Origin: Bin87 sp963668585
Lineage (GTDB): Bacteria; Chloroflexota; Dehalococcoidia; Lucifugimonadales; UBA3495
Reading direction: 5' to 3'
NCBI GenBank assembly: GCA_963668585.1
Contig: OY764869.1
Span: 2,108,001 to 2,172,000, forward strand
Length of the DNA stretch: 64,000 nt
Under the pieces are notes generated by a model. The model ran no database searches, was not told the DNA's origin, and worked only from the letters and a program-made list of their open reading frames with translations. Of this stretch, positions 1-8,689 are shown piece after piece; positions within the stretch are counted from its first letter, which is position 1, and each line of letters opens with the position of its first letter. The position numbers were made by a program, and so were the translations under genes.

Positions 1-262
1 CGGCGGTGCCCGCAGCCTGCGGCTGAACGGCGTACCGCACGCTTTCGCCCAGCACGGACGCGATGGCTGCCTGATTGTCCGGGGAGGCCACGACCACGAT
101 GGTATCCAAACCGCATTGGTTCAGCAGTTCAACCGGGTATCGGATTAGTTCCTTGCCGGCGGCAGGGTGGAGCGGTTTGGGGATGCGGGACCGCATGCGG
201 CGCCCGTGTCCAGCAGCCAGAATGATCCCCACGGAATCGGTTTTGGATCTGATCTCGCTCAT
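1..262 (-). CDS. glmU: GlmU N-terminal part (UDP-GlcNAc pyrophosphorylase), cut by window edge
   Basis: Reading the minus strand from an ATG at 262 gives an open frame that runs off the left edge (about 87 codons). It begins MSEIRSKTDSVGIILAAGHG and continues with RRMRSRIPKPLHPAAGK, the nucleotide-binding signature of GlmU-type uridylyltransferases (LAAGxGxRMxSxxPKxLHxxAGK). It ends in QPQAAGTA, which matches the GlmU QAEQLGTGHA region. GlmU makes UDP-N-acetylglucosamine for peptidoglycan and envelope glycans in the cytoplasm. GGAGGA lies just upstream of the start. The C-terminal acetyltransferase half is outside the window, so a single-domain uridylyltransferase cannot be excluded. Confidence 0.88.
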   Translation of the reverse strand, partial: MSEIRSKTDSVGIILAAGHGRRMRSRIPKPLHPAAGKELIRYPVELLNQCGLDTIVVVASPDNQAAIASVLGESVRYAVQPQAAGTA

Positions 263-304
263 TGCTGTCCTCCGGCGCCGAAGGTCGCGCCACGGTGTGG
301 TCGG

Positions 305-313
305 ATTATATCA
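305..313 (-). promoter_or_regulatory. Extended -10 promoter for glmU
   Basis: On the minus strand the sequence reads TGATATAAT, a perfect -10 hexamer preceded by the TGn extension, about 43 bases before the glmU ATG. No good -35 is visible, as is common for extended -10 promoters. Confidence 0.5.
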
Positions 314-503
314 AGAGGAAGTCCACACCCTCAGATGCCAACGCAGCCAGGCCTGTGGCGTGTCGGAACCAAACCGGGGTTGCACGTTGATGCTTCAGGA
401 TCCATGGGGTGAGGAACCCCGGCAGTTATGGGTGGTTACGGATTCCGTCGCATTATTCCGTAAAGTGATGCGAGCGAGTGCATAGTATGGCGATGGCTTG
501 CGA

Positions 504-532
504 TTGACCGGATAATCCCGTGTTGCTACAAT
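504..532 (+). promoter_or_regulatory. Sigma-70-type promoter of the first P450 gene
   Basis: TTGACC (504-509) and TACAAT (527-532) are separated by 17 bases. The P450 start codon lies about 80 bases further on, so a leader of roughly 75 nt is expected. Confidence 0.6.
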
Positions 533-613
533 TCAGAAAATGAGAAAGGTGTGCCGTTGGCCCCGGAGGGCCGGCGGGGAAGTCTGCCGTCATTGTGCAA
601 CGGGAGGGACTAA

Positions 614-1900
614 ATGGTTACCACGTTCAATGAAAACCTGTTTTCGCCTGAGGTCATTCAAGATCCCTACTCCTATTTCGGGCGAATGAGGGAAGAAGAC
701 CCGGTTCACTGGAACGATCCCTACAAACTGTGGGTCATCACCAAGTACAAGGATCTGGTTTGGGTGACGCGCCGGCCGGAAGCCTTCTCCTCGGAAGTGT
801 TCCACCGGGATCCGCTGCCTCCGTATCCTTCGATCGACGAATCGGACATGGGCCTGTACGAGGACGTGCGGAACTTCTTCAGCCAATGGTTCATCCAGAC
901 CGACCGGCGAGCAGTGAGTTCGCACGCCGAGATCTCAGAGCACGGCGGCCCCGACCACACCGACATGCGGAAGGTGATCCACGGTTACTTCACGCCCAAG
1001 GCCATGGAACTCTGGCGCCCGCTGGTTCAGTCCGCCATCAAGCAACTGCTTGACGAGGCGGAGGACCGGGGACACATGGACGTGATGCGCGACTACGCAA
1101 CCCCGCTGCCCCTGCTGGTGATTGCCGCCATGATGGGCATCGAAACCTACGACCGCCAGTTCATCCGGTCCCTGGCCGAAAAACTGCTGTTCATTGGTCG
1201 CGGCAACGCCGACCGGATGCAGCCCCTGTCGGAAGGCATCACCGAACTGCAGGATTACCTGCGCCCCATGGTCAAAGAGCGGATCAAGAACCCCAACGGC
1301 GACCTGCTGGACAAGATGACTGACGCCGCCCGCACGACCAATGCCGCGGGCAAGCAGATCATGAGCGAAGAACAGGTCGTGGCCAACGCCATCCTCCTCC
1401 TGCTGGCCGGCCATGAGACCACCATCAACCTCATCTGCAACGGCACGCGGGCGTTCATGACGCACCCCGACCAGTGGGAACTGTTCAAGACCGATCCCGC
1501 CAGCAGGATGATCCGTACCACCGAGGAATGTCTCCGGTACGATGCGCCCGTCAAGTCCATCACCCGGATCGCCGGCGAGGACGTGGAACTGGGCGGCAAG
1601 ACCATCCAGAAGGACGAGCGGATGCGCTGGTTCGTCACCTCCGCCAACCGCGACCCCGAGGTGTTCGACCGCCCCGATGACTTCGACATCGAGCGGTACC
1701 CGAACCCGCACGTGGCTTTCGGAAGCGGCATCCACCACTGCCTGGGCGCCACCCTGGCGCGCCTGGAAGGCCAGGAAGCCTTCAAGGCGTTGGCCGAGCG
1801 CTTCCCGAATCTGAACATCGACTGCAACCCGGACGACCTGACCTACACCTCCAGCATCACGTTCCGCACCCTGGAGCGCCTGCCGGTGAACCTGTCGTAA
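614..1900 (+). CDS. Cytochrome P450 (paralog 1 of 4)
   Basis: A 428-residue soluble bacterial-type P450 (heme monooxygenase). The I-helix oxygen-activation motif is AGHETT. The K-helix ExxR is in EECLRY. The heme-ligand loop is FGSGIHHCLG, with the thiolate cysteine at about residue 376. The length is normal for a single-domain P450 that takes electrons from a ferredoxin, and a ferredoxin gene lies at the end of the cluster. The start ATG follows GGGAGGGAC. It shares long stretches with the next three genes but carries a short insertion around residues 95-112. The substrate is unknown; these enzymes usually hydroxylate small hydrophobic molecules. Confidence 0.97.
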   Translation: MVTTFNENLFSPEVIQDPYSYFGRMREEDPVHWNDPYKLWVITKYKDLVWVTRRPEAFSSEVFHRDPLPPYPSIDESDMGLYEDVRNFFSQWFIQTDRRAVSSHAEISEHGGPDHTDMRKVIHGYFTPKAMELWRPLVQSAIKQLLDEAEDRGHMDVMRDYATPLPLLVIAAMMGIETYDRQFIRSLAEKLLFIGRGNADRMQPLSEGITELQDYLRPMVKERIKNPNGDLLDKMTDAARTTNAAGKQIMSEEQVVANAILLLLAGHETTINLICNGTRAFMTHPDQWELFKTDPASRMIRTTEECLRYDAPVKSITRIAGEDVELGGKTIQKDERMRWFVTSANRDPEVFDRPDDFDIERYPNPHVAFGSGIHHCLGATLARLEGQEAFKALAERFPNLNIDCNPDDLTYTSSITFRTLERLPVNLS

Positions 1901-1936
1901 GTCAACGTCTCCAGGGATCCTCGATCCAGGAAATAC

Positions 1937-1965
1937 GGGGCGGGTCATTGACCCGCCCCTTTTTT
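1937..1965 (+). terminator. Rho-independent terminator after P450 1
   Basis: GGGGCGGGTC and GACCCGCCCC form a perfect 10-bp stem with a 3-base loop, followed by TTTTTT. Confidence 0.85.
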
Positions 1966-2000
1966 GTGGTCACAGCGCCCAATACTGTGGAAAATGCCGA

Positions 2001-2029
2001 TTGTGCGGCGCAATGCGTTCAGTTATAAT
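2001..2029 (+). promoter_or_regulatory. Promoter of the second P450 gene
   Basis: TTGTGC (2001-2006), a 17-base spacer, then a perfect TATAAT (2024-2029), about 70 bases before the start codon. Confidence 0.55.
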
Positions 2030-2099
2030 TCTGGAATCCGAAAGCCGTCATTTGAATCCGTAAAGACGACGTAAAACCTTTGGTTTGGAGGTTGCAGCG

Positions 2100-3362
2100 A
2101 TGGTAAGCACCATAAACGACAACCCCTTTTCGCTGGAAGCGATGTATCAACCCTACGACTTCTTCGCGAGATTGCGTGAATGGGAACCCGTTCACTACAA
2201 CGAGCAGTATGAAGTTTGGATGGTGACCTCCTGGGAGCATCTGGTCTGGGTGACGCGACATCCTGAGGTCTTCTCGTCCAGCGTGTTCGCCCGGGACCCG
2301 CGCCCGCCGAATCCGCCAATTGATGAAGACGACATGGAGATCTACAACTTCATCAGGAACTGGCAGGTTTCCAGGTTTATCCAGCACGACCAGAAACGCT
2401 ACAACTCCAGTGTCTCCGGCCCTGACCATGTCGATATGCGCAGGGTGATGCACGGGTATTTCACTCCCAAGTCCATGGAGATGTGGCGCCCGTTGGTCCA
2501 GTCCGCCATCGACGAATTGCTGGACGTGGTCCAGGAGAAGGGCCGGATGGACGTGATGGCCGATCTGGCGACGCCCCTGCCGCTGCTGGTAATCGCCAGG
2601 ATGCTAGGCATACCCGACAGCGACCGGCCCATAATGCGCAGGTTGGCCAAGGACCTGCGACACCTGAATCGCACGGGCCCCGACCGCATGGGGCCGTTGT
2701 CCGAATCGGTGCAGAACCTGCAGGACTACCTCGGGCCGCTGGTGGCCGACCGCGTGGAAACGCCAAGAGACGACCTTATCTCGGTGGTGGCCGAGGGCGA
2801 GCGGAGGGGAATATTCACCCGCGACCAGGTGGTCAACAACGTCATGCTGCTGTTGTCCGCAGGGCACGAAACAACCATCAACCTGATTTGCAACGGTACC
2901 CTGGCGTTCGCCCAGCATCCGGACCAGTGGGACAACCTGAAGTCTGATCCCGAAGGCAAAACCGTGCGGGCCACGGAAGAATGCCTACGCTACGACTCGC
3001 CGGTGAAGTCCATTCAGCGCATCGCCATGGATGACATGGAACTTGCGGGCCAGACCATCCGCAAGGATGACCGCGTGCGCTGGTTCATCTCCGGAGCCAA
3101 TCGCGACCCCAAGGTATTCGACCGTGCGGACGATTTCGACATTGAACGGTATCCGAACCAGCACGTTGCGTTCGGCAGCGGAGTGCATCACTGTCTCGGC
3201 GCGACGCTGGCGCGGCTGGAGGGCCAGGAAATCTTCCGGAATCTGGCGAATCGCTTCGACCGGCTCGAACTGGAAGTGCCGACAGAGTCGCTGGAGTACG
3301 ACCAGTTGATCGGCCTGCGGGCGTTGGAAAGCCTGCCGGTCACGGTGACCAACGCGCGTTAG
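2100..3362 (+). CDS. Cytochrome P450 (paralog 2 of 4)
   Basis: A 420-residue P450 very similar to the gene that follows; both begin MVST and contain NDNPFSLEA. It has AGHETT in the I-helix, ExxR in EECLRY and FGSGVHHCLG around the heme cysteine (about residue 365). I place the start at the ATG at 2100, not at an in-frame TTG 15 bases upstream, because GGAGG (2087-2091) overlaps that TTG and is well spaced for the ATG. Its own promoter and terminator-like hairpin argue against simple co-transcription with its neighbours. Substrate unknown. Confidence 0.97.
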   Translation: MVSTINDNPFSLEAMYQPYDFFARLREWEPVHYNEQYEVWMVTSWEHLVWVTRHPEVFSSSVFARDPRPPNPPIDEDDMEIYNFIRNWQVSRFIQHDQKRYNSSVSGPDHVDMRRVMHGYFTPKSMEMWRPLVQSAIDELLDVVQEKGRMDVMADLATPLPLLVIARMLGIPDSDRPIMRRLAKDLRHLNRTGPDRMGPLSESVQNLQDYLGPLVADRVETPRDDLISVVAEGERRGIFTRDQVVNNVMLLLSAGHETTINLICNGTLAFAQHPDQWDNLKSDPEGKTVRATEECLRYDSPVKSIQRIAMDDMELAGQTIRKDDRVRWFISGANRDPKVFDRADDFDIERYPNQHVAFGSGVHHCLGATLARLEGQEIFRNLANRFDRLELEVPTESLEYDQLIGLRALESLPVTVTNAR

Positions 3363-3393
3363 CCGCAAGCAAACCGCGCGTCGTTTACCGGTA

Positions 3394-3419
3394 GGGCGGG
3401 TTTCAAACCCGCCCTTTCT
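3394..3419 (+). terminator. Terminator after P450 2
   Basis: GGGCGGGTTT and AAACCCGCCC form a perfect 10-bp stem with a one-base centre, followed by a short TTT. The T tract is weak, so termination may be partial. Confidence 0.6.
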
Positions 3420-3445
3420 GCGCTACACATCGGCGGAAAATCGGT

Positions 3446-3451
3446 TATAAT
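3446..3451 (+). promoter_or_regulatory. -10 element before the third P450 gene
   Basis: A perfect TATAAT sits 70 bases before the start codon, in the same relative place and flanked by similar bases (GTTATAATTC) as in front of paralog 2. No convincing -35 was found. Confidence 0.45.
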
Positions 3452-3520
3452 TCGGAAATCAAGCACGGTCGCGACTGTTGACGCGGCGGATCAACCAATT
3501 CACACCGGAGGTTTCAACCA

Positions 3521-4795
3521 ATGGTCAGCACCCTCAATGACAACCCCTTTTCGCTGGAAGCGATCTACAAGCCCTACGACTTTTACAATCGGCTGCGGGA
3601 ATACCAGCCGGTGTATTACAACGAGGAACTCGAGGTATGGATGATCACCTCGTGGGAACACCTCGTCTGGGTCACGCGGCATCCTGAAGCGTTCTCGTCC
3701 AGCGTTTACGCCCGCGACGTCAAACCGCCGAACCCGGCGATTGACGAAGACGACATGGAAATCTACAACTTCATCAAGAAGTGGCAGGTTTCCCGGTTCA
3801 TCCAGCACGACCAGAAGCGGTACAACTCCGAAATCTCCGGGTCGGACCACGTGGATATGCGGCGCGTCATGCACGGCTATTTCACGCCGAAATCCATCGA
3901 GATGTGGCGCCCGCTGGTTCAGTCCGCGATCGACGAACTCCTGGACGCGGTTGAAGAGAAAGGCCGCATGGACGTGATGGCAGACCTGGCCACACCGCTG
4001 CCGCTGTTGGTAATCGCGCGGATGCTGGGCATACCGGACAGCGAGAGGCCGCGCCTGCGGGAACTGGCGAAAGACCTGCGGTTCCTCAATCGCGAGGGCC
4101 CGGACCGGATGCGTCCGCTGAGTCAGGCGGTTCAGAACCTCCAGGATTTCATCGCTCCTTTGGTGGAAGATCGGGTCAATCACCCCGAAAATTACGATGC
4201 CCTGGACCTGATGATGGTTGTCGCGGAAGGTGAGCGAAGGGGGATCTTCTCGCGGGATATGACCATCAACAACGTGATGCTGCTTCTGTCCGCCGGGCAT
4301 GAAACCACCATCAACCTGATCTGCAACGGCACCCTGGCGTTCACCCAGCACCCCGACCAGTGGGCCATCCTCAAGTCGGATCCCGAAGGCAAGACGGTTC
4401 GAGCGACCGAAGAAGCCCTGCGATACGACTCGCCGGTGCGGTCCATCCAGCGTATCGCGATGGACGACATCGAGATGAACGGCCAGCAGATCAAGAAGAA
4501 CGACCGCGTCCGGTGGTTCATCCCCGGCGCGAACCGCGACCCCAAGGTGTTCGATCGCGCCGACGACTTTGATATCGAGCGCTATCCGAATCAGCACGTG
4601 GCGTTTGGCAGCGGCATCCACCACTGCCTGGGCGCGACGCTGGCGCGTCTGGAAGGACAGGAAATCTTCCGCAACCTGGCCAATCGGTTCGACAACATCG
4701 AACTGGAAATCCCGGTGGAAGACGTGCAGTATGACCGCGTCCTGACCTTCCGCGCGGTGGAGAGTCTCCCTGTCAGCGTGACCAGCGCCAGGTAA
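3521..4795 (+). CDS. Cytochrome P450 (paralog 3 of 4)
   Basis: A 424-residue P450 with AGHETT, an ExxR that reads EEALRY, and FGSGIHHCLG with the heme cysteine at about residue 369. It is the closest relative of paralog 2 in the window, with long identical blocks such as VSRFIQHDQKRYNS, so the pair probably arose by a recent tandem duplication. The start has GGAGG at 3507-3511. Upstream sequence around the -10 box is also shared with paralog 2, so the duplication included the promoter. Substrate unknown. Confidence 0.97.
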   Translation: MVSTLNDNPFSLEAIYKPYDFYNRLREYQPVYYNEELEVWMITSWEHLVWVTRHPEAFSSSVYARDVKPPNPAIDEDDMEIYNFIKKWQVSRFIQHDQKRYNSEISGSDHVDMRRVMHGYFTPKSIEMWRPLVQSAIDELLDAVEEKGRMDVMADLATPLPLLVIARMLGIPDSERPRLRELAKDLRFLNREGPDRMRPLSQAVQNLQDFIAPLVEDRVNHPENYDALDLMMVVAEGERRGIFSRDMTINNVMLLLSAGHETTINLICNGTLAFTQHPDQWAILKSDPEGKTVRATEEALRYDSPVRSIQRIAMDDIEMNGQQIKKNDRVRWFIPGANRDPKVFDRADDFDIERYPNQHVAFGSGIHHCLGATLARLEGQEIFRNLANRFDNIELEIPVEDVQYDRVLTFRAVESLPVSVTSAR

Positions 4796-4832
4796 CCTGA
4801 CCCCGCTGCACAGTACGGTTTCAGCCATCTGC

Positions 4833-4860
4833 GGCCCATCGCTCCCGCGAGCGGTGGGCC
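4833..4860 (+). terminator. Hairpin after P450 3, possible terminator
   Basis: GGCCCATCGCTC pairs with GAGCGGTGGGCC (12 bp, one G-T wobble) around CCGC. No T tract follows, so it may be a processing or stability hairpin instead. Confidence 0.4.
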
Positions 4861-4884
4861 GTCGGTCTGGCGTCGCCGTTTCGT

Positions 4885-4911
4885 TTGAATTATGGCAACG
4901 CTTGTGATAAT
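4885..4911 (+). promoter_or_regulatory. Possible promoter of the fourth P450 gene
   Basis: TTGAAT (4885-4890) and GATAAT (4906-4911), the latter preceded by TGT, which gives an extended -10. The spacer of 15 bases is short. Confidence 0.4.
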
Positions 4912-4949
4912 TTGACGGCCAATCTCCCAGCATGAGCAAGGGTTGCGCT

Positions 4950-6179
4950 ATGCCTGCCAACATCCACGATGATCTGTTCGCTACGGACGCCATACGCGAC
5001 CCATACGGCTATTTCGGCGCCCTGAGATCTGAGGCGCCGGTCCACTGGAATGACCAGTACCGGATGTGGGTCGTGACCAGCTACGAACGGCTGGTGTGGA
5101 CCGCCCGCCATCCCGAGTATTTCTCCTCGGAAGTGGCCTTGCGGGACACCCGCCCCCCGTCTCCGACGATCCCGGAAGAGGACATGGAGTTGTTTGGAGC
5201 GGTGCGCAATTGGATGGCGGCGCGTTTCACGCAAAACGACGGCGCCAAACATAGGGAGAAGCGCAAGGTCGTTCACGGCTACTTCACCCCCAAAGCGATG
5301 GAAACGTGGCGTCCCCTGGTGCGGCAGACGGTGAACGATTTGCTCGACGAACTGCAGGGCGCCGGGCGGATGGACGTGATGCACGACTTTGCCACGCCGC
5401 TCACCTACAGCATCATCGCGGGATTGATGGACATTCCCCCCAGCGACCGGGGATTCGTAAAGGAACTGTGCGGCCGGATGTGCGCGTTTGACGGCAACGA
5501 CCCCAACCGCGTTCGGGACTTCGCGGCCGGTGTGCAGGCGGTCACCGACTATCTTGCGCCCATCGTGGCGGAACGGGTGCGGGACCCTGGCGAAGACCTG
5601 TTGTCGGTCATCTGCCAGGGAGAGATCATGGGTGCATACACCCGCGACGAGGTGCTGGCCAACGCCCTCCTCCTGCTGGTGGCCGGCCACGAAACCACCA
5701 ACGATTTGATCTCCAACGGCGTGCTGGCGTTTGCACAGCGTTCCGACCAATTCGACCTGTTGCGGTCCGACCCTGATGCGCACATCGTCAACGCCGTTGA
5801 GGAAGTGCTGCGCTATGACTCGCCGTTAAAGTCCATACAACGCATTGCGACCCAGGACGTTGATATGGGTGACGGGCAGATGGTTGGCAAGGACGACCGC
5901 GTCCGTTGGGTCATTTCGTCGGCCAACCGCGACCCGGCCGTGTTCGATGATCCGAATGACCTGGACATAACGCGCAACCCGAACCCGCACGTGGCGTTCG
6001 GCAGCGGGGTGCATCATTGCCTGGGTGCGACGCTTGCTCGTCTGGAGGGTCAGGAAGCGTTTGCTGAATTGGCCCGTCGCTTTGGCGGTTTCGAACTTGA
6101 AACGGACCCCGAACAACTGGAATATCTGCCCAGCGTGGGGCAGCGGACCCTTTTGAATCTACCGGTCAGCATGCAATAA
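4950..6179 (+). CDS. Cytochrome P450 (paralog 4 of 4)
   Basis: A 409-residue P450 with AGHETT, ExxR in EEVLRY and FGSGVHHCLG (cysteine at about residue 357). It is the most diverged of the four. It lacks the short segment around residues 105-112 that the others carry between QNDGAKH and the KVVHGYFTPK block. An in-frame ATG exists at 4932, but AAGGG (4938-4942) is correctly spaced for the ATG at 4950, so I use that. The ferredoxin gene follows by about 80 bases and is its most likely electron donor. Confidence 0.96.
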   Translation: MPANIHDDLFATDAIRDPYGYFGALRSEAPVHWNDQYRMWVVTSYERLVWTARHPEYFSSEVALRDTRPPSPTIPEEDMELFGAVRNWMAARFTQNDGAKHREKRKVVHGYFTPKAMETWRPLVRQTVNDLLDELQGAGRMDVMHDFATPLTYSIIAGLMDIPPSDRGFVKELCGRMCAFDGNDPNRVRDFAAGVQAVTDYLAPIVAERVRDPGEDLLSVICQGEIMGAYTRDEVLANALLLLVAGHETTNDLISNGVLAFAQRSDQFDLLRSDPDAHIVNAVEEVLRYDSPLKSIQRIATQDVDMGDGQMVGKDDRVRWVISSANRDPAVFDDPNDLDITRNPNPHVAFGSGVHHCLGATLARLEGQEAFAELARRFGGFELETDPEQLEYLPSVGQRTLLNLPVSMQ

Positions 6180-6261
6180 ACCCGACTCCGACTCCCCGCC
6201 GCTGCTTGCTGCCCATTCCAAACAAATTCCATCGCCCTTAAACCACGAGGAGGTTATCCCC

Positions 6262-6486
6262 ATGGCGCGACAGTTGAAAATTACCGTGGACTACAACGTG
6301 TGCGTTGGCAACGCGATGTGCGAAACCTTCGCCGAGAACACCTTTGGCCTCAACGACGATCGACAGTCCTACGTCAAGGACGCCGCCGGCGATCCTGAGG
6401 ACACCATCATCGAAGCCGCGGAGAACTGCCCGGTCACTGCCATCACGGTCGAAGACGCCGAGACCGGTGAAATCCTGTTCCCATAA
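6262..6486 (+). CDS. [3Fe-4S]-type ferredoxin, P450 partner
   Basis: A 74-residue acidic ferredoxin. The cluster ligands are Cys14, Cys20 and Cys56 (CVGNAMC and ENCPV). The middle cysteine of the usual CxxCxxC is Asn17, so the cluster should be [3Fe-4S], as in many small ferredoxins encoded beside actinobacterial-type P450s. GAGGAGG at 6247-6253 gives a strong start. It should carry single electrons from a reductase to the four upstream P450s. No ferredoxin reductase gene is seen in the window, so that partner must be encoded elsewhere. Confidence 0.95.
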   Translation: MARQLKITVDYNVCVGNAMCETFAENTFGLNDDRQSYVKDAAGDPEDTIIEAAENCPVTAITVEDAETGEILFP

Positions 6487-6514
6487 CCGCCCAACACCGG
6501 CAATACCTGAACCC

Positions 6515-6547
6515 GGGGGCGACGTAAGTGTCGCCCCCGCTCATTTT
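6515..6547 (+). terminator. Terminator between ferredoxin and the convergent antiporter gene
   Basis: GGGGGCGAC and GTCGCCCCC form a 9-bp stem with a 6-base loop. A short TTTT follows after six bases. Confidence 0.5.
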
Positions 6548-6574
6548 GCGCGCTTGCCTGGCGCCGCACGGAAA

Positions 6575-8278
6575 TCAGCCGCGGCTTTCGTTCAGCATGG
6601 GTTCCATGATGTCGTGAACGGTCACAGCCCCGAGCACCCTGCCGGTTTCGGCGTCCATGACCGGCAGGGCAGTCAGTCCGCTATCGGTCATCCTCTGCAG
6701 TACGTCCTCGATCGGTTCATCCGCTGCGGCCACCGGTGGGGTCTGGCTGCGCAGCACTTCGCCCAGCGTGGTATCCGCCCAAACGCTCTTGGGCAGATAT
6801 CGTAACGTACTCAAAGACACCATCCCGGCCAGTGTATCGCCGTCCACGACTATGTAGTCGTACTGGTATGGAATCGCCCATCGCTCGGTGAAATCGCGCA
6901 CTGAAACCGTTGGTCCCGGATGACGGCGGCTGGGGTCAAGGATGTCTTCAACTTTGATGTCGTCCAGCGCGAAACGGACGATTCCCCGTGGGATGTTCGT
7001 GAGGTTCGCGGTTGGGTCCACGCGTTTGCTGGCCCGGCCCACCGAAAAGCTGATCACCGGCGGCATGAAGAGTATGTAGCAAAACATCACCAGAACCAGG
7101 AACGAGAATATGGCCTGGTCGATGGTTCCGGTCTCCCGCAGCACCAGCAGCAGCGCGATTTCAGCCACTCCCTTGCCCATCAGTCCCGATGCCACCGCGT
7201 AGGGCATGGTCAGTCGTGACAGGTAGGCGCCCATGAAAGCCCCGATGAAGTTGCCGACCAGCGGTATCAGCGCCAGCGCCAACATCGTCCACCAGGGCAG
7301 ACTGACAAATGCAAACGTGAAATGAAGCCCGGCCGATGCAAAGAATAGAGGCACAAACAGGCCTTCCGCCGTGCTGCGCAGTCCCGGCATGATTTCCCGG
7401 CGAACCTGATAGGGAAGTCCAGACAGGGACGCGCCGAAAAGCAGCGCCCCCAGCGTGCCGTGCAGCCCGAACAACTCGGCCGCGTGCACCACAAGGAAAA
7501 GGGTCCCCAACAGCAGCCCCAGAGAGAGTTGCGGAACCTGTATCACCCGTTGGAGCAGCGCCACCATGGGTGGCAACACCCTCGATGACAGAACCCACGA
7601 TACCGCGGCGAACCCGATCAACTTCCCCAGCAGGATCAGTATCCCGGTCGCCGACACCTCGTGGACGTGTTCCCCAATGCTGAACCCGATCAACAGCAGG
7701 GTGATCAATTCAGAGATGACCACGACGGTGAATATTTGCATACCGATCGGTTCTCTCAACCGCCCATCGTCGGCCAACACCTTCGCCACTATCCCCAGGC
7801 TGGTCATGGACAGGACCCCTGCCAACGCCAGGGCTTCCGTGAGTTCCAGGTTGATACCGAAATCGTAGGCCACTCCCGTGGTGACTACCATTGAGATGCC
7901 CAGGGACAGGATCACGGAAAGCATGGCCGCGAGGAAATAATGCCCGCGAAGCGTCTCCACGAAGCTGGAAATATCGATCTCGTCCAGGCCGATCAGGAAA
8001 AAGAAGATGAAGACGCCCAGGGTTAGCAGGAGTTCAATGTGCCCGGTCGCTTCCACTGACCAACCGCCGAACAGTTCCAGCGTCGGCCCCAGCAGTATCC
8101 CCACCGCCGCGTAGGCGATGATGGCATTCAGCCGCAAACGACGAAACAGTCCTTCGGCCAATTTGGCCGCGATCACCAGCACCCCCAGCGATAGCAGAGA
8201 CCGTTGAATCTCTCCGGCGTCGCCGGAAAAACTGCCCAGCCAGCCAATCGCTGGAAGCCATAGCTCTTCCAAGATCAT
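6575..8278 (-). CDS. Kef/CPA2-type monovalent cation:proton antiporter with C-terminal CBS pair
   Basis: A 567-residue membrane protein. About the first 400 residues form a dozen or so hydrophobic segments typical of the CPA2 Na+(K+)/H+ exchanger family (for example FFLIGLDEIDIS and the GKLIGFAAVSW region). The last 130 residues are soluble and form two CBS-like repeats (around VVDGDTLAGMVSLS and ALPVMDAETGRVLGAV), which usually sense adenosine nucleotides. It should exchange K+ or Na+ for protons across the cytoplasmic membrane, gated by the CBS pair. The ion is not predictable. GGAG lies 9 bases before the start. Confidence 0.9.
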   Translation of the reverse strand: MILEELWLPAIGWLGSFSGDAGEIQRSLLSLGVLVIAAKLAEGLFRRLRLNAIIAYAAVGILLGPTLELFGGWSVEATGHIELLLTLGVFIFFFLIGLDEIDISSFVETLRGHYFLAAMLSVILSLGISMVVTTGVAYDFGINLELTEALALAGVLSMTSLGIVAKVLADDGRLREPIGMQIFTVVVISELITLLLIGFSIGEHVHEVSATGILILLGKLIGFAAVSWVLSSRVLPPMVALLQRVIQVPQLSLGLLLGTLFLVVHAAELFGLHGTLGALLFGASLSGLPYQVRREIMPGLRSTAEGLFVPLFFASAGLHFTFAFVSLPWWTMLALALIPLVGNFIGAFMGAYLSRLTMPYAVASGLMGKGVAEIALLLVLRETGTIDQAIFSFLVLVMFCYILFMPPVISFSVGRASKRVDPTANLTNIPRGIVRFALDDIKVEDILDPSRRHPGPTVSVRDFTERWAIPYQYDYIVVDGDTLAGMVSLSTLRYLPKSVWADTTLGEVLRSQTPPVAAADEPIEDVLQRMTDSGLTALPVMDAETGRVLGAVTVHDIMEPMLNESRG

Positions 8279-8689
8279 CCTGTGATTCTCCGGGTATTCC
8301 GCTTGACCACGCTTCGAGCCAGCGATGGGTGTCGATGTTCGACCGACCGACGGCTGCCAACGCAGCAGAAACGTCGTTCATTGACGAACGCGGGACAAAC
8401 TGCACCGTTATCTCGTCCCGCTCTATGCAAGCATGCGTCTTCCTGTTTGAACGGAAGGCTCAGGCGCATTTGAACGGAAGGCTCAGGCGCAGTGCGACGT
8501 ACTATGACTATACGATGCCAGAGTTTTGGCGGGAAACCCGCCCGCCGTTTTCCTCACTGCGGCGGAAAGATGCATCACGATGGCAAACGGCCCGATGACG
8601 CATGTAATACGTTGGGTGGTACACAGATGCATCGAAAAGCGACTTCGCAAAGTAATGGGCTGGGAAATTCGGACCTCTGTGCCGTATTT
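8279..8689. other. Intergenic region upstream of the antiporter gene
   Basis: No credible gene. It contains a 23-bp tandem duplication (8446-8491) and a GGCGGG-aaa-CCCGCC hairpin at 8527-8541. On the minus strand a weak TATAGT box lies at about 8510. Otherwise nothing was recognised. Confidence 0.5.
8446..8491. repeat. 23-bp direct tandem repeat, two copies
   Basis: TTTGAACGGAAGGCTCAGGC plus GCA occurs at 8446-8468 and is repeated exactly at 8469-8491. Not coding as far as can be seen. Confidence 0.9.

Larger units (their letters stand above)
263..613. other. Intergenic region between divergent glmU and P450 genes
   Basis: No convincing gene. The ORFs that cross it have no ribosome-binding site or family resemblance. 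It holds the two divergent promoter-like sequences annotated separately (305-313 minus, 504-532 plus). Confidence 0.6.

Noticed and set aside
75..485. Plus-strand ORF of 136 codons at the left edge
   Set aside because: The minus strand carries glmU with full motif support and a Shine-Dalgarno; the plus frame has no family features.
8446..8491. CRISPR array
   Set aside because: Only two directly abutting copies of a 23-bp unit and no spacers.
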